A stretch of DNA of 64,000 bases from Athripsodes cinereus (lineage: Eukaryota; Arthropoda; Insecta; Trichoptera; Leptoceridae). The stretch lies in contig OX388314.1 of the NCBI GenBank assembly GCA_947579605.1, forward strand, positions 24,810,000 through 24,873,999. Direction: 5' to 3'. The notes below the pieces were generated by a model. The model ran no database searches and was not told where the DNA came from. It worked only from the letters and a program-made list of their open reading frames with translations. The translations under genes and the position numbers were made by a program. Positions within the stretch are counted from its first letter, which is position 1. The number at the start of each line of letters is the position of its first letter. Shown piece after piece: positions 51,301 to 60,884 of this stretch.

Positions 51301-53666
51301 TTTAGAGTAGCACTGAGTTTCATCATTTCTCCAACAGTCAATAAAGGCTGCAGCAAATCATTTTGTGTCAGATAACAAGAACGTTTGTGGAAATCTCGTG
51401 CGCTTATTTCTTGGCCTGATACTAAAATGTCTCCAGTAACTCCTTTCGAACTAAAAATGAAATTTATTTATTTGAAATATATGAACAGAGCAAATAATTT
51501 TAAGAAGAACAAAATAGTGAAAAATATTTGATAAAAATTGGTAAATATTTGTAGTAGGTAACAGGAAAACCGAAATAACAATATACAAGACTATTGTAAG
51601 AACTGTATTGGCGTATGGATGTGAAGCGCTTACACTGACGGCAAGGATGGCTGAAATGCTAGATATATTCGAAAGAAAGATCTTGAGGAGAATATATGGA
51701 CCAGTTAAGGAAGGGGAGCAGTGGCGCATCCGGCACAACAAAGAACTGTATGATATGTATCAGGCCCCTAGCTTCTCAACCCATATGAGACTTCTCAGAT
51801 TGAGATGGGCTAGGCATGCACAGAGAATGCTGAACACACGCGTCCCTAAAAGAATTATGACTGGAAAGCCAGGCGGTAGAAGAAAAGTGGGAAGACCCAG
51901 ACTGAGATGGGATTTATTTATTTATTTATTTATTAACATCTTTCAAGGGACAAACAGTCAGCACAGTAAACATTACAAAAATCAATATTACACACGATAT
52001 AGACCACAAGAGTCCCCCTGTATTACCACAGTATAAAATTCGATGCAACTAAATCAAGGAAATACTTTACAACAGTAGGTACAACCTAATAGAATAATCA
52101 AAAAACAACCAACAAATCAAACAATAAAGTAAGAAACAACATAATACAATAACAGATAATAAAGTTAAAAATCAATTCAAATAATTAAAAAAAGTAAAAT
52201 ACAATAATAAATAATAAATTCAACAAATCAATTAAGAAGATTTAAAAGTATCCATTATTCCAATTAAAAATTTAATTATATCAATTAGTTATAAAATCAA
52301 CAAATCAATCAAGAAGATTAAAAATAATGTAATACAACAATGAATTAAAACAAAATCAAGAAATTAAATAACGAATCTAAACAATAATATTTAAAATAAA
52401 GAAAAACTAGCTAAACAAATAATAAAAACAAAGTACAATAAAAATTTACGATAAGTTATAAAATTAACATGTAAAATAATAAATTCAAAATAATATAATA
52501 TAATAATAAATAACCAAATCAACAAATCAATAATATAATAAAAAATAATACAATAAAACAATGAAGCTGTGTGGCAGACAATTCAGCAAAACAAAATATA
52601 CATAGTTAGAAATAAGTGGAATCGAAACAGAAGAAAAGTGATTAATAGAAGTAAGTAGGCAGAGTTGGCATAAAGCACATAAGGCAATGACGAAGTTAAA
52701 AAGGATGCGGCGCAGCTTCTCCAGGTGGGCAATTGGAAATCGGCCGCTGAGGACAGGGGGGACTGGAGGCATATGTTGCGGGAGGCCAAGGCTCGATATG
52801 GGCTGTAGCGCTATCGGAGAGAGAGAGAGAGGTAAGTAATCTAAAATTCTTTGAAAAAACAGTGTCTTTAGAAACGTGTGGGTATATCAGCTATATGGTC
52901 TCTAAATCTAACAGTAAAAATCAATATTCGTATAAACTGATGCAATGATTAAATTGGATATAAAGGAAAGATGTAATTAAGATATGAATTTTACGTAACG
53001 TAAAATTTTGTGATGGTGACGACACTACGTTGTCCCAAGTATCTCCACCTGGGTAAAGCGCCGCTCTCTCAAGCTCAAATACGACAGATCACAATGTCAT
53101 AAAATTCAGCTTATTTTTAAAGTTCAGTTTTCAGTAGGTTTCAGTAGGACATGTTTTGAGAATGCCCAATGATAGTTGGCCAAAAAGAGCACTGTTCTTC
53201 CGTCCGCAGGGGTTCCGTAGGCCCGGGCGTCCCTCTTTCACAATACACCGTTCCTATGACAACGATATCAGAGCGCAAGGAATGTCGTGGGAAGAGGTGA
53301 CGCAATTGGCACAGAGACGCTCTGAATGGAGGAGGCTGGTTTCTGCCCTGTGCTCCCGAGAGGAGCGTTGAGGGCGATGATGATGATGATGATGATTTCA
53401 GTAGGTACTCAATAATAATTATTTTTACTTTTTTCAAGACAAGTGTATCCATTTGGACGTGGTAAGTCCTATAATTAAATGTAATATTTCTTGCAAAGGC
53501 AATCATTGTTCTTTATCATGGTTTTATAATTTGTTTTCTCACCTGTATCCAGAAAGGGCATTGAGGAGACTACTTTTGCCAGCTCCTGAAGGTCCCATGA
53601 TAGCTGATAGAGTGCCTGAGTAGAATCTACCATTCACTGACTTTAATATTTCCCTACATTGTCGAT
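39019..53666 (-). CDS. ABCG half-transporter (ABCG1/4-like), eight recognised exons
   Basis: Exons on the minus strand are 53543-53666, 51187-51450, 42375-42561, 42092-42206, 41594-41920, 41014-41178, 40493-40749 and 39019-39360. Every junction is GT-AG and phases agree throughout, giving 1781 coding bases with no stop before 39019. The ATP-binding half has Walker A GPSGAGKS, a Q-loop (LTQNDLL), the LSGGQKRR signature, Walker B VFFLDEP with TSGLD, and the H-loop in CTIHQPSA. A linker rich in S and E follows, then about six membrane segments, with the short paired-Cys loop ([10 protein letters not shown]) before the last, as in ABCG proteins. The nucleotide-binding domain comes first and the membrane domain second, so it is a half-transporter that must dimerise to export lipids or other hydrophobic substrates. 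The most N-terminal strands are missing from these exons. Substrate is unknown. Confidence 0.93.
40493..40749 (-). CDS. ABCG exon, membrane segments 3-5
   Basis: TTTTTCAG acceptor; [18 protein letters not shown] and [15 protein letters not shown] are conserved among ABCG transporters (E--Y-- --Y-L-K--AELP). [11 protein letters not shown] and [20 protein letters not shown] follow. The donor is GTAAGT. Confidence 0.92.
41014..41178 (-). CDS. ABCG exon, membrane segments 1-2
   Basis: TTTCTAG acceptor, [14 protein letters not shown] then [20 protein letters not shown], two hydrophobic segments, then a GTAAGT donor. Confidence 0.9.
41594..41920 (-). CDS. ABCG exon, linker and first elbow helix
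   Basis: TTTTGCAG acceptor; the charged, serine-rich linker of about 85 residues is typically variable; it ends with [20 protein letters not shown], the amphipathic connecting helix before membrane segment 1. The donor is GTAAGA after GTAG. Confidence 0.9.
42092..42206 (-). CDS. ABCG exon, end of nucleotide-binding domain
   Basis: GATTTACAG acceptor, [27 protein letters not shown] and HHNPADF, the standard ABCG close of the NBD (Y-G--- L-F--G--CP-H-NPADF), then a GTAAGT donor. Confidence 0.92.
42262..42325 (+). repeat. 3' end of the (TAG)n-tailed retroposon family in an ABCG intron
   Basis: Reads TCTGCTGGCTACCCCACTTG, TGGGATATGCCGTGATGG and TATAGTAGTAGTAGTAGTAG. It lies in the intron between the exons at 42206 and 42375. 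Confidence 0.8.
42375..42561 (-). CDS. ABCG exon with Walker B, D-loop and H-loop
   Basis: TATTTCAG acceptor, [20 protein letters not shown] with SGLD and [16 protein letters not shown], then a GTATGG donor. The Glu after the Walker B Asp is the expected catalytic base. Confidence 0.93.
42935..46330. mobile_element. 3.4-kb non-autonomous hAT-like element with 8-bp target duplication
   Basis: The 8-bp CACTGTAG occurs at 42927-42934 and 46331-46338. The inverted ends begin TAGTCATG(T/G)GTAAC and, after a 2-base indel, continue AGATC. Each end also has GACCCG-rich motifs. Eight-bp duplications with TAG-type ends are typical of hAT. No transposase frame is visible inside. The interior has a second copy of the ACCGGAAAGACCCGTGACCCG motif (43790 and 46236) and many GAAACG/CGTTTC motifs (43.9-46.1 kb). 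It lies in the third ABCG intron. Confidence 0.8.
46386..46572. mobile_element. 187-bp hAT MITE with 8-bp target duplication
   Basis: Perfect 14-bp inverted ends TAGGGTTGCCAGAT; target duplication CCAACAGG at 46378-46385 and 46573-46580. No coding capacity. Needs a hAT transposase from elsewhere. Confidence 0.9.
46693..46765. repeat. Two adjacent perfect hairpins
   Basis: The first has 21-bp arms with a one-base centre (46693-46735, arm ATTAAACATTCAAATAATAA plus C). The second has 12-bp arms and a 3-base loop (46739-46765, arm GTGTATTTATAG). Three bases separate them. Confidence 0.9.
46787..46925. repeat. Left half of a TAGTGATGTA-type inverted-repeat element
   Basis: Collinear with 54363-54530: TAGTGATGTATCGAATGTTC, TATGCGAATGTTTTGCGAAT, GTATCGGATATTCGG and TACCCGGTACATT. 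The match ends after ATTCTTTAAGA. The right half appears at 49986-50110. Confidence 0.65.
48490..48770 (+). repeat. (TAG)n retroposon family copy
   Basis: It has the family blocks ACTCGGTAAAGAAT, TTTTCGAGTGTCCTGTAAAA, CGGCGATAAGATTTGCCACC and CCACTTGTGGGATAA. A second, short 3' end (CTTGTGGGATAAGCCGTGAT, then GTAGTAG) follows at 48733-48768. Confidence 0.75.
48833..48892. repeat. 30-bp perfect tandem duplication
   Basis: Two identical units of ATTTCCATTACGATACATAG plus GAATATTCCA. Confidence 0.95.
49366..49410. repeat. 45-base perfect hairpin
   Basis: The arms are 21 bp (GTGATGGTTTATTTTTATCA plus T) with an AAT centre. The left arm begins inside a GGGAGATGCCGTGATGG sequence, the 3' end of the (TAG)n family. 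Confidence 0.9.
50383..50540 (-). repeat. tRNA-derived SINE, body only, inverted
   Basis: This is the reverse complement of the body of the SINE at 50551-50800 (GGGTACTAACGCAACGATAC, GATCGAACTAGTCCCAAACT and others). The tRNA head is missing. It faces the plus-strand copy at a distance of about 10 bases. Confidence 0.85.
50551..50805 (+). repeat. tRNA-derived SINE, nearly complete
   Basis: The head has Pol III box A (GTGGCGCGGAGGTAAC) and box B (GGTTCGATTCC) in a tRNA-like fold, then a body with GTCCTGGGTCTGGGTGTTAC, GTATCGTCGCATTAGTACCC and GACTAGCTTGATCTGTGTG, and a (TATGT)n-type tail. The head is too degenerate in the acceptor stem to be a tRNA gene. Confidence 0.85.
51187..51450 (-). CDS. 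ABCG exon with Q-loop and ABC signature
   Basis: TTTTTAG acceptor, [32 protein letters not shown], and the signature RLSGGQKRR split at its last Arg, then a GTGGGT donor. The exon is separated by an 8.6-kb transposon-rich intron from the Walker B exon. Confidence 0.93.
51608..51916 (+). pseudogene. Non-LTR retrotransposon RT tail, upstream part
   Basis: [51 protein letters not shown] and [12 protein letters not shown] are the standard post-RT blocks of insect LINEs (YG-E-W-L, FER--LRKI-GP, RL-W-GH--RM, GRP--RW-D). The frame is cut after RLRWD by inserted DNA. The other part is at 52690-52808. Confidence 0.8.
51917..52689. mobile_element. 770-base AT-rich insert splitting the LINE tail
   Basis: It begins (TTTA)n (51911-51936), which looks like the complement of an (AAAT)n tail, and is extremely AA/AT-rich to 52600. 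Coding on either side reads through only if this segment is removed. It is probably an inverted retroposon insertion. No internal gene is visible. Confidence 0.5.
52690..52808 (+). pseudogene. Non-LTR retrotransposon RT tail, downstream part
   Basis: [39 protein letters not shown] and a stop continue exactly where the frame at 51916 breaks (D-V--D-- ---NW---A-DR--WR--L-EAK---GL). A (GA)n run follows at 52819-52833. Confidence 0.75.
53156..53398 (+). pseudogene. Non-LTR retrotransposon 3' tail (GAT-tailed family), copy 2
   Basis: The frame [34 protein letters not shown] and SALCSREER ends at TGA and is followed by GGGCGATGATGATGAT. It is a 5'-truncated LINE end in the ABCG intron, the same family as 36487-36745 and 59655-59835. 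Confidence 0.75.
53543..53666 (-). CDS. ABCG exon with Walker A
   Basis: CTGTTACAG acceptor, then coding for [14 protein letters not shown] and [19 protein letters not shown], then a GTGAGA donor. The exon begins with two bases of a split codon, so an upstream coding exon ending in phase 1 is required. Lys and Ser of Walker A bind the ATP phosphates. Confidence 0.93.
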
Positions 53667-54362
53667 CTGTAACAATAGAAATATATTATAGTACTTATTA
53701 ATTTGTGACTTAGTTATAAATAATTGTCTTCAATCTGTACTGTACATGTCATCGGTTACAACATCTATCATTCTAAAGTATCTATTCACTTCAGTGCATA
53801 ATGGGTGAGTTTATGGCTAGATTGCGATATCTTCCGACCATACCCACTTTTAAGAATGCGTCAGGATATGAAAAGTATTTTTCTATTCCTCCCAAAAGGT
53901 AATCTATACAGTCATACACTGCACATGTACTAAAATTCTCCGTCTCTTTTCCGTTTCTACAGACATCGTAGAACCAAATTTAGGTGGTTAAGAAAAAATA
54001 TTTTTTGGTTAAATATACCAAAAAGTTGCGTCTCAGGTAGGTACTGAATATCTACTTGAATATTTACTTAGAAAATAGTGTACCTAATTCAAGTTTTCAT
54101 CAAAAAGGTCTTAGCATTACACCTTTTACGAGTGTCTCCCGGAAGGTTTATAACTGACCTTTCATAACATTGTAATCCGCATTTACATATCATTATATGT
54201 GACTCGGTTTCTACTACTTATAGTTAATGTAATATTATAACCATTGCTATTATTTATTTAAGCGGCCGTTGCACTTTGTTAACGGAGAAAGTGACCGATC
54301 TGGTTTGGCTGTAGACAGAGCGGCTTGGAGGAGATAAGCAAACAATAATACAAATACAGCAA

Positions 54363-54706
54363 AGTGATGTAACGAATATTCGTATATTTCAAAGTATTCG
54401 GAAAAAAATATGCGAATGTTTTGCGAATATTATTTCGGTAATAATGTATCGGATATTCGGTAAAAGTACCGGATACTTACCCGGTACATTTTAGAAAAAG
54501 GTAGGTACTGGAAGAAAATATTCTTTAAGAAAACCGAGGAGTTTTGAAATATTTTAAATTCCTATACTACATATTTTGAAAATTCGGTGACGGGGGGGGG
54601 GGGGGTAGAAATTTAAAGGATTGAGCAATATTGTAGAAATTTAATCAAGTCAATATTCGCTATTCGCATTCGCAAATATCCGAAATCACACATTCGTTAC
54701 ATCACT
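54363..54706. mobile_element. 344-bp MITE with 15-bp perfect inverted ends (AGTGATGTAACGAAT)
   Basis: The ends at 54363-54377 and 54692-54706 are exact complements. Inside are TATGCGAATGTTTTGCGAAT, TATCGGATATTCGG and TTCGCATTCGCAAATATCCG. There is a 14-base G run at 54592-54605. A target duplication could not be defined. TAGTGATG-type ends suggest hAT. No coding capacity. Confidence 0.75.
54592..54605. repeat. G14 homopolymer
   Basis: Fourteen consecutive G, inside the 344-bp MITE; the other copies have short G runs here (GACGGAGGG at 50037). Confidence 0.9.
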
Positions 54707-55087
54707 AATAGATACAGTACATACATAACAACTTGTAGTTATATTACTTGAACTTGACACCGGCCGCGGCGAAAGCATATAATACATATATTATATAGTT
54801 CGTAGATACCTACCTACAATACCTATATTTCAACGTTTCGGTATTTATTTATATAACTTTAAATATAATACAAAATTGATGAAAAATAATATATGTATGT
54901 AGGTGTAGGTATGTATGTGAAATAGAAATATGTAAGCAATTACATTATATATTTTTAATGTTAAATATTTGTTTTTAGCTTTCTTTAGAAGCCTAACTGG
55001 TGACGTAGATGATTTTTTTTTGAGATATGGTGGCAAAAATTTGAAAATGAATTTAGTAGATACAGTCTATGTTCATCCCAAATGTAT

Positions 55088-55348
55088 AAAATTTATCATT
55101 TATTTTAGAAGGATTAATTACTATGTAACAGTTTTGAGACCAAAATGAATAAAATTTATCATTTATTTTAGAAGGATTAATTACTATGTAACAGTTTTGA
55201 GACCAAAATGAATAAAATTTATCATTTATTTTAGAAGGATTAATTACTATGTAACAGTTTTGAGACCAAAATGAATAAAATTTATCATTTATTTTAGAAG
55301 GATTAATTACTATGTAACAGTTTTGAGACCAAAATGAATAAAATTTAT
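55088..55348. repeat. 63-bp tandem repeat, four identical copies plus a partial
   Basis: Units start at 55088, 55151, 55214 and 55277; a partial starts at 55340. The copies appear identical. Each contains TATTTTAGAAGGATTAATTA and AACAGTTTTGAGACC. Because 63 is divisible by three, the repeat also gives an artificial long minus frame. Confidence 0.95.
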
Positions 55349-55397
55349 TCAGAAATAGCGCACACATACTTCATAAGCATATTATTACTAGTACTAC

Positions 55398-55640
55398 AAA
55401 ACCATCACGGTATATCCCACAAGTGCGGTAGCCAGCAGATCAGCCACATGTAATAACATGCAAGCTATCCTCTCCGTGCCAAAAAAAAAACTAAAACATG
55501 CGGGATGGGTGGCAATCTTCATAGTTGAATTTAAGATGTAAAATGTCATTATTTTTTTGAACCCTTGTCTTTACAGGACACTCGAAGACTTGAAAAGATT
55601 GGATCCGAATTCATTTTAATTATTTAGAACATGGGCATGC
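55398..55640 (-). repeat. (TAG)n retroposon family copy, inverted
   Basis: CCATCACGGTATATCCCACA, GTAGCCAGCAGATCAG, CTCTCCGTGCCAA, GGGATGGGTGGCAAT and GGACACTCGAAGACTT follow in the reverse order of the family. Adjacent upstream codons are (ACTACT)-like. Confidence 0.8.
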
Positions 55641-56323
55641 GGGGTATCAAAATTAAACTTTTCTTCTGAAGCAAAATTATTTTAGGACTATACATAACAG
55701 CAAAACCGCTTTTTTATAAAATATTCAACCTACGTAAGATGTTAGTAGATTTTTTTAATTAATATTATCGGATAATTTAGTTATAGGTATTTCAGCAACT
55801 CATAGATAGATATTTCACCATTTGGTTTAACTTATTTGTGGCTAACTAGAAAATATTTATTTCAAAATAGCTGTTTATTTTTAATTAAATGATTACAAAT
55901 TCCTATTTTCTACTAATAAGCAATAACAAAATAACTTGTAGATAAATATTTGACCCAGTCAGAGAGTAGTAAGCATGTGTAAATAGCGGCATAATCGCTA
56001 ATAATTGTGTAGACTTACAGATATCCAGTTAATCTAAGTACCTAGGTACTAAGTAATTAATTCTGTTAGATTTACCATACATTACATTTACGTCAATAGT
56101 GAAAACTAGAAACTAGTGACGTAACTTTTTCCAATTATTGAATTATTATTAACATTCTATTAAAATTATTTTGCCCATCATCACAGCTTTCGGCAAATGC
56201 AATGTAGTGTAAACGTTCGCAAGAAATGAAAACGTTAGTTACCTATTCTCCCGTTATTATATTTTCTGGGCTTACTATTCATAAATAATTCCAGACATGG
56301 GCGTAAGATTTTATTTTAACTAC

Positions 56324-56420
56324 CTTTTAAAAGTCCTTTCTTATTATTTTTTTCTACTGAATTTGTTTGCTTCTTTTGACTAGAGGGACATCGAAGGAAT
56401 CTAGTCAATAGATTAGTCAT
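56324..56420 (-). CDS. Candidate first coding exon of the ABCG gene
   Basis: On the minus strand, ATG at 56420 opens 32 codons (MTNLLTRFLRCPSSQKK and a Lys/Asn-rich end) and stops at AAAG|GTAGTT, a plausible donor in phase 1. Splicing directly to 53666 would give an in-frame 625-residue protein, a normal ABCG length. Upstream, 56540-56440 has a short out-of-frame ATG frame, as in a 5' UTR. Against it, the family's usual strand before Walker A would be missing, so a further exon of length divisible by three may lie in the 2.66-kb gap. I searched that gap by eye and found none. Confidence 0.3.
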
Positions 56421-56429
56421 TATTCGTCA

Positions 56430-57400
56430 AAAGGTTAATTTGATAGTGGACAAATTAGAATATGGAAGTCCCACACGTCTGTATCACCCGGATGGTCGGT
56501 GGGTTCTTCAGTGTATTCCACGGAACAAAATCTAACGATCTCCATGGATAAAATATCATCTTAAATTTTACATCTTCATCGATAAAAATACGAATTCAAT
56601 TACCTACCTATTAAATTTCCATTTTTTTTAATCTAAGTTCATATTTTTCAGTTTTTCTCTACGTGAAAATTAATTCTTATTTAATAAATATGTGACGATT
56701 CGAAAATTATGTTCATTTTTCAACTCAGATATTCGCTACATCACTACAACTAGGAAACGTGTTGCATTTAGATTTTACCACACATGAAGGGATGTGTGCC
56801 TTGACATCCTTTATATTACACACCTATAGATCACAGATCTTTTCCATTTAATAAAATTTACATCAGAGGTTCGTAGTCGACTGAAGATACTTGTCCATAC
56901 TCTTCCTAGAGGAGCGTAAAGATTATTTTAAGTTAAAATGTGGAAAAGTTCTACTACCTATCATAAAAGTACCCTGACTCTTCAATAAAATTTAAAATAT
57001 GTGTCCGATGTTATTTTCATATATTATAATGTGAAAAGGAACATATAGATATTTACACTTGAAGAAATTATTTGCAAATATTATGTACATATGGCAATGT
57101 TTAGTAATGTCAGGAAATAATGGTCGAAGTAAATTTATGGCAATTTATATCAGACGTTTTATTGAATATTTAGATTACTTGCACGCGCCTTGTGTGTGAA
57201 ATTGCTACATATATATCAGGACCGTCTTCGGATGTACCGGGGACCCTGAGCACAGTAGAGGTCCTAGCTTTGGCGGGGTCCCTGCGACTATTTGGCATTG
57301 GAATTTAAGCCAGTCCCCAGATTTTTCTACCCTTTTCTATAACCCGTCACCAAATTTTCAATTTGAGAAAATTCACTTTCACTTCGATAATGTAAGTTAA
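56430..57400. other. No gene recognised upstream of the candidate ABCG first exon
   Basis: Contains an isolated ATG frame (56570-56440, minus) that may be part of a 5' leader. A GC-richer patch at 57215-57300 is unidentified repeat DNA. Confidence 0.4.
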
Positions 57401-57406
57401 AAAAAT

Positions 57407-57511
57407 TGTACAGGCAAATACATATTGACATTTCGTTAAACTGTACAGGCAAATACATATTGACATTTCGTTAAACTGTACAGGCAAATACATATTGACA
57501 TTTCGTTAAAC
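57407..57511. repeat. 35-bp tandem repeat, three copies
   Basis: Each unit contains TGTACAGGCAAATACATATT and GACATTTCGTTAAA; the copies are identical. It runs straight into the 5' end of a (TAG)n family copy. Confidence 0.95.
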
Positions 57512-57985
57512 ACTCGGCAAAGAATTGGTCTCCCATTCTTTTCCATAAGTCTTCGAGTGTTCTGCAAAAAGGCAGGTGTTAAAAAAATAAAGATATTTTA
57601 TATTTTAGGTTGGATATTATATACCTAGTTGTGTATGTTTTGTTGCTGAATTTAAGATTTAAGAATTACCCTTTATCCTTCAAAGCACGAGCTCTGCTCA
57701 ATTTTGAAGGAACAAATAAAAGAAAAATATATGTTTTTATTATTATTTTGTATTGATTGATTATTGTTTTAAGTGTATATTTTTTACTGAATAAATATAT
57801 TTGAATTTGAAAAAAAAAAAAAAATTGAATTTGAAAAAAAAAATCTTGAATTAAGCGATGAGGTTTGCTACCCATCCTGTATGTCTTATTTTTTTGACAT
57901 GGAGAGGACAGTTTGCATGTTCATTGCATGCAGCTGGTTTGCTGGCTACCCCACTTGTGCGATATGTCGTGATGGTATAGTAAGG
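57512..57985 (+). repeat. (TAG)n retroposon family copy, near full length
   Basis: It opens ACTCGGCAAAGAATTGGTC, has TCTTCGAGTGTTCTGCAAAA, AAGCGATGAGGTTTGCTACC, ATGGAGAGGACAGTTTGCAT, TGGCTACCCCACTTGTG and ends GTCGTGATGGTATAGTA. About 200 bases of unrelated AT-rich DNA (57600-57835) interrupt the body. Confidence 0.75.
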
Positions 57986-58439
57986 TCTTGAATAACAAAC
58001 ATCACCGAACATTTATTTAAACTGCAATAAATGCGATGAAAGCAATTTTTTTTCTTTATAATTTCGGACTAGTTTGATGTTTTTTGATAATTTTTGCGTA
58101 CCCTGCATTAGATAAATAAGTTTTATGTAAATAATATTACCAACTGATGGTAATTGGTGGAGGTTCATGTTTAATTACTAATAAATGTGGAAGTACTAAA
58201 TATAAGTGTAGTATTATTTTTATTAAATAAATTTTAATATACTGTATATGAGTAAAATACAATCGTTAGCTCGTAAGAGCATTACTGAATAGATCAATAC
58301 GTCGAAGGTCATCACATTATTAAGTTAGTGGAGTGCTTCCTATTCAGATAGTATCCACAATTCACCAAATTAATATATTATTTTTAAAGATTTTTTAAAT
58401 GATTGCAGCAATCATAAAAATATTAATAATAACCTCACA

Positions 58440-58675
58440 GTGGAATCTCCAGCAAAAAATTAGTCCACTTTTTTGTAATTTTTTCAGCTTCCTATAAAAG
58501 GCAACTATTCGTAAAATGTCAGGTATAATACATACAACACCTTCATTTCTGCAATGAGGTTTGCCACCCATTGTCTTATTTGTTTACGGCACAGAGAAAA
58601 AAAAACTATATCTTCATTTTATACAGTTGGTCTTCTGGCTACCTCAATTGTGGAAGACGCCGTGATGTTGAAGGC
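58440..58675 (+). repeat. (TAG)n retroposon family copy, degraded
   Basis: It shares GCAATGAGGTTTGCCACCCA, TTACGGCACAGAG, GGTCTTCTGGCTACCTC and GACGCCGTGATG with the other copies. Confidence 0.65.
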
Positions 58676-58769
58676 AGACAGATAAATATATGTTTTCAAA
58701 GTGAATCTTCTATTAGGTATCTAATCAAAGTAACTACAAGAAAGCAATAATAAATACAGAAAAAAATGG

Positions 58770-59012
58770 GACAGATAAAATAAACCCAGGCGAACAGTTT
58801 ACGTAGACACTCATCTTTTGAAGATTCAGCTTGTTGAAACTACATACTGCGAATCCGGCCTGGACGAGGAGACGCTTGATCATGTTTTCCCAGGATGTCC
58901 TATTAGGGATTGCCAATTTCTCCTAAATATTGAATCATTACTGAGCATGACATCCAAAATAAATCATTTGCCCCTTCTCAAAACGATAAAGTCAAAATTT
59001 GTTATTTTTTAA
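58770..59012 (+). pseudogene. Non-LTR retrotransposon C-terminal zinc-finger-like fragment
   Basis: The frame LVETTYCESGLDEETLDHVF and PGCPIRDCQFLL shows the C-x-G ... ET-DH-F--CP pattern of the C-terminal Cys/His motif downstream of Jockey/R1-type reverse transcriptases. The catalytic part is missing. Confidence 0.55.
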
Positions 59013-59654
59013 TAAATATATTCTCACTGATGATTAAATAATATTTGAAGACTGTTTTTGGCACAAATCATCATTGAAAGATGCTATGCTATAATAAAAA
59101 AAACACAAAAAAAAAAACAGTTTACACTCCTCTAAAGCGATATGCAAAATTTGGTACGTGTGTACATACTTCAATCATTTCTGGCTATCACAAAGTGAAA
59201 TATTAAAATTCGTATCACAACTCACAACTAATAAGAAGTGCTTAGTCAATAAGTGGACATTATTAAGTCCATCTAATAAATACATTAAGCTTTTCAATTC
59301 AAGGCCATCATTAAAAAAATATATTTTACGCAATACTTAATAAGTAAGTACACGTAATATATATTTTCATATATTTAACAAGCTGCTTGTGTTTGTAAGT
59401 GGACACGTTAAAAGTGATAGAAAATGCAAATTATTAATTTTACTGTATTTGTTTCCGGGTTCAATACGGAAAAAAAGTTTTTTTTTATTCGTAGTAAAAG
59501 AAAATTATTTTAGATAATTATTTGATGCAATTCTATTACAGAGAGTGTCCTAAAGATGAATCTTGTAGAGCCCTCGGTTAAGAATAAGTATCCCATTTTT
59601 TTCTCTGTTTTCGAGTGTCCTGTAAATGGATGATCGACCCATCCCCAAATTCAT

Positions 59655-59840
59655 TCGCACCGGTCAATAAGGGTTCCGACGGCTTGATTCTCCCTACTTC
59701 ACAGTACGCCGTTCCTATAACAGCAACATCAGAGCGCTAGATATGTCGTGGGGAGTAGTGATTAAATTGCGCAGAAACGCTCTGAAGAGAGGAAACTGGT
59801 TTCTACCCTGTGCTCCCGAGAGGAGCGTTACAGTATGAAG
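59655..59840 (+). pseudogene. Non-LTR retrotransposon 3' tail (GAT-tailed family), copy 3, degraded
   Basis: Collinear with 53200-53375: GGGTTCCGACGGCTTGATT, GCCGTTCCTATAACAGCAAC, GTCGTGGGGAGTAGTG and CTGTGCTCCCGAGAGGAGCG. The reading frame has several changes. Confidence 0.7.
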
Positions 59841-60039
59841 AGTAAGAGAGAGAATCAAAAGAAGATAGATACATTTCTAGTAGAAAATCAGTAGACAAAT
59901 ACAAAAATCTGTCTATTCTATTCTTCTCAAGGCCATCCACTCGTTTGCGAGTGATTTAGGAAAAACTATCTAGATTTTGATTAATCTTCGTACAAATAAT
60001 GTTGATTTTCTTCGTTATTATTACCTACATATTGTCAAG

Positions 60040-60180
60040 TTGTCTTGGGTCTTGGTGTTAGATGTAAATGTGTTTAGTGCGTGTATCGTCGCGTTAGTAC
60101 CCATAATACTAGATTCATAATGACTTAGCTTGGCACTAGCTCGATCTGTACGCATTGTCAATGAATGTTATGTTATATTT
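60040..60180 (+). repeat. SINE body, third copy
   Basis: It shares TTGGGTCTTGGTGTTAG, GTGTATCGTCGCGTTAGTAC and AGCTCGATCTGTACG and the ATGTTATGTTATATTT tail with the SINE at 50551. The tRNA head is missing. Confidence 0.75.
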
Positions 60181-60704
60181 CATATAAATTTCCAAGGATA
60201 AAAAATGCAATTTTATAAAACTCAATAAAAGAAAAATCTGAAACTGTATTCTCGGATTTTTCCAATTTTTGATTCTAACACGCATACCTACAAATGAATG
60301 AATTCAAATATTTATTAGATATCTACCTAGTATAAGAATAGTGCAAAGAAAAACAATCTCATGGTTAAACCGGCCGTACCCAGGTGCATAATATAAAATA
60401 TATATTTAAACAAATAGGTATTATTAATACCTATAACATGTATTTTTTGTATTAATAAATATGTATTGCATTTAACATAAATCAATTTGTCATGTTATCC
60501 TTGCATTTGTGTATAGGATATTGTGATAAATCTATTACAAGCCTATGTTGTATATAATTAATTATTAAATCTAATTATTATTCATTGGATAATTTCTGCA
60601 TTATATTTTATTTTGTATTCCTTCATTTATGAACTAATATAATATTGTGTGCTAGGTAAAACATTTAACTAGGTATCCTCTGGATGCGAATAAAAGTGCT
60701 TTTA

Positions 60705-60800
60705 TCATCATTCGTACCATCACGACGTGTGGGAAACCATTGGACTATAACTGCATGTAATGAACACGCTAATCGTCCTCTCCGTGCCAAACAATATGAC
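60705..60800 (-). repeat. (TAG)n retroposon family, 3'-end fragment
   Basis: ACCATCACGACGTGTGGG, AACTGCATGTAATGAACACG and GTCCTCTCCGTGCCAA match the inverted family 3' end. Confidence 0.65.
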
Positions 60801-60884
60801 ATTTAGGATAAGTGAAGATGTTAAATTAATGTCAATACGTTATCAAAAAATAAAATATGGTTATTTAATTGGTGACAGGAAAAT

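Noticed and set aside
55053..55367. A 104-residue protein with KFYSFWSQNC repeats
   Set aside because: The frame exists only because the 63-bp repeat is a multiple of three; there is no start context, no family and no codon bias.
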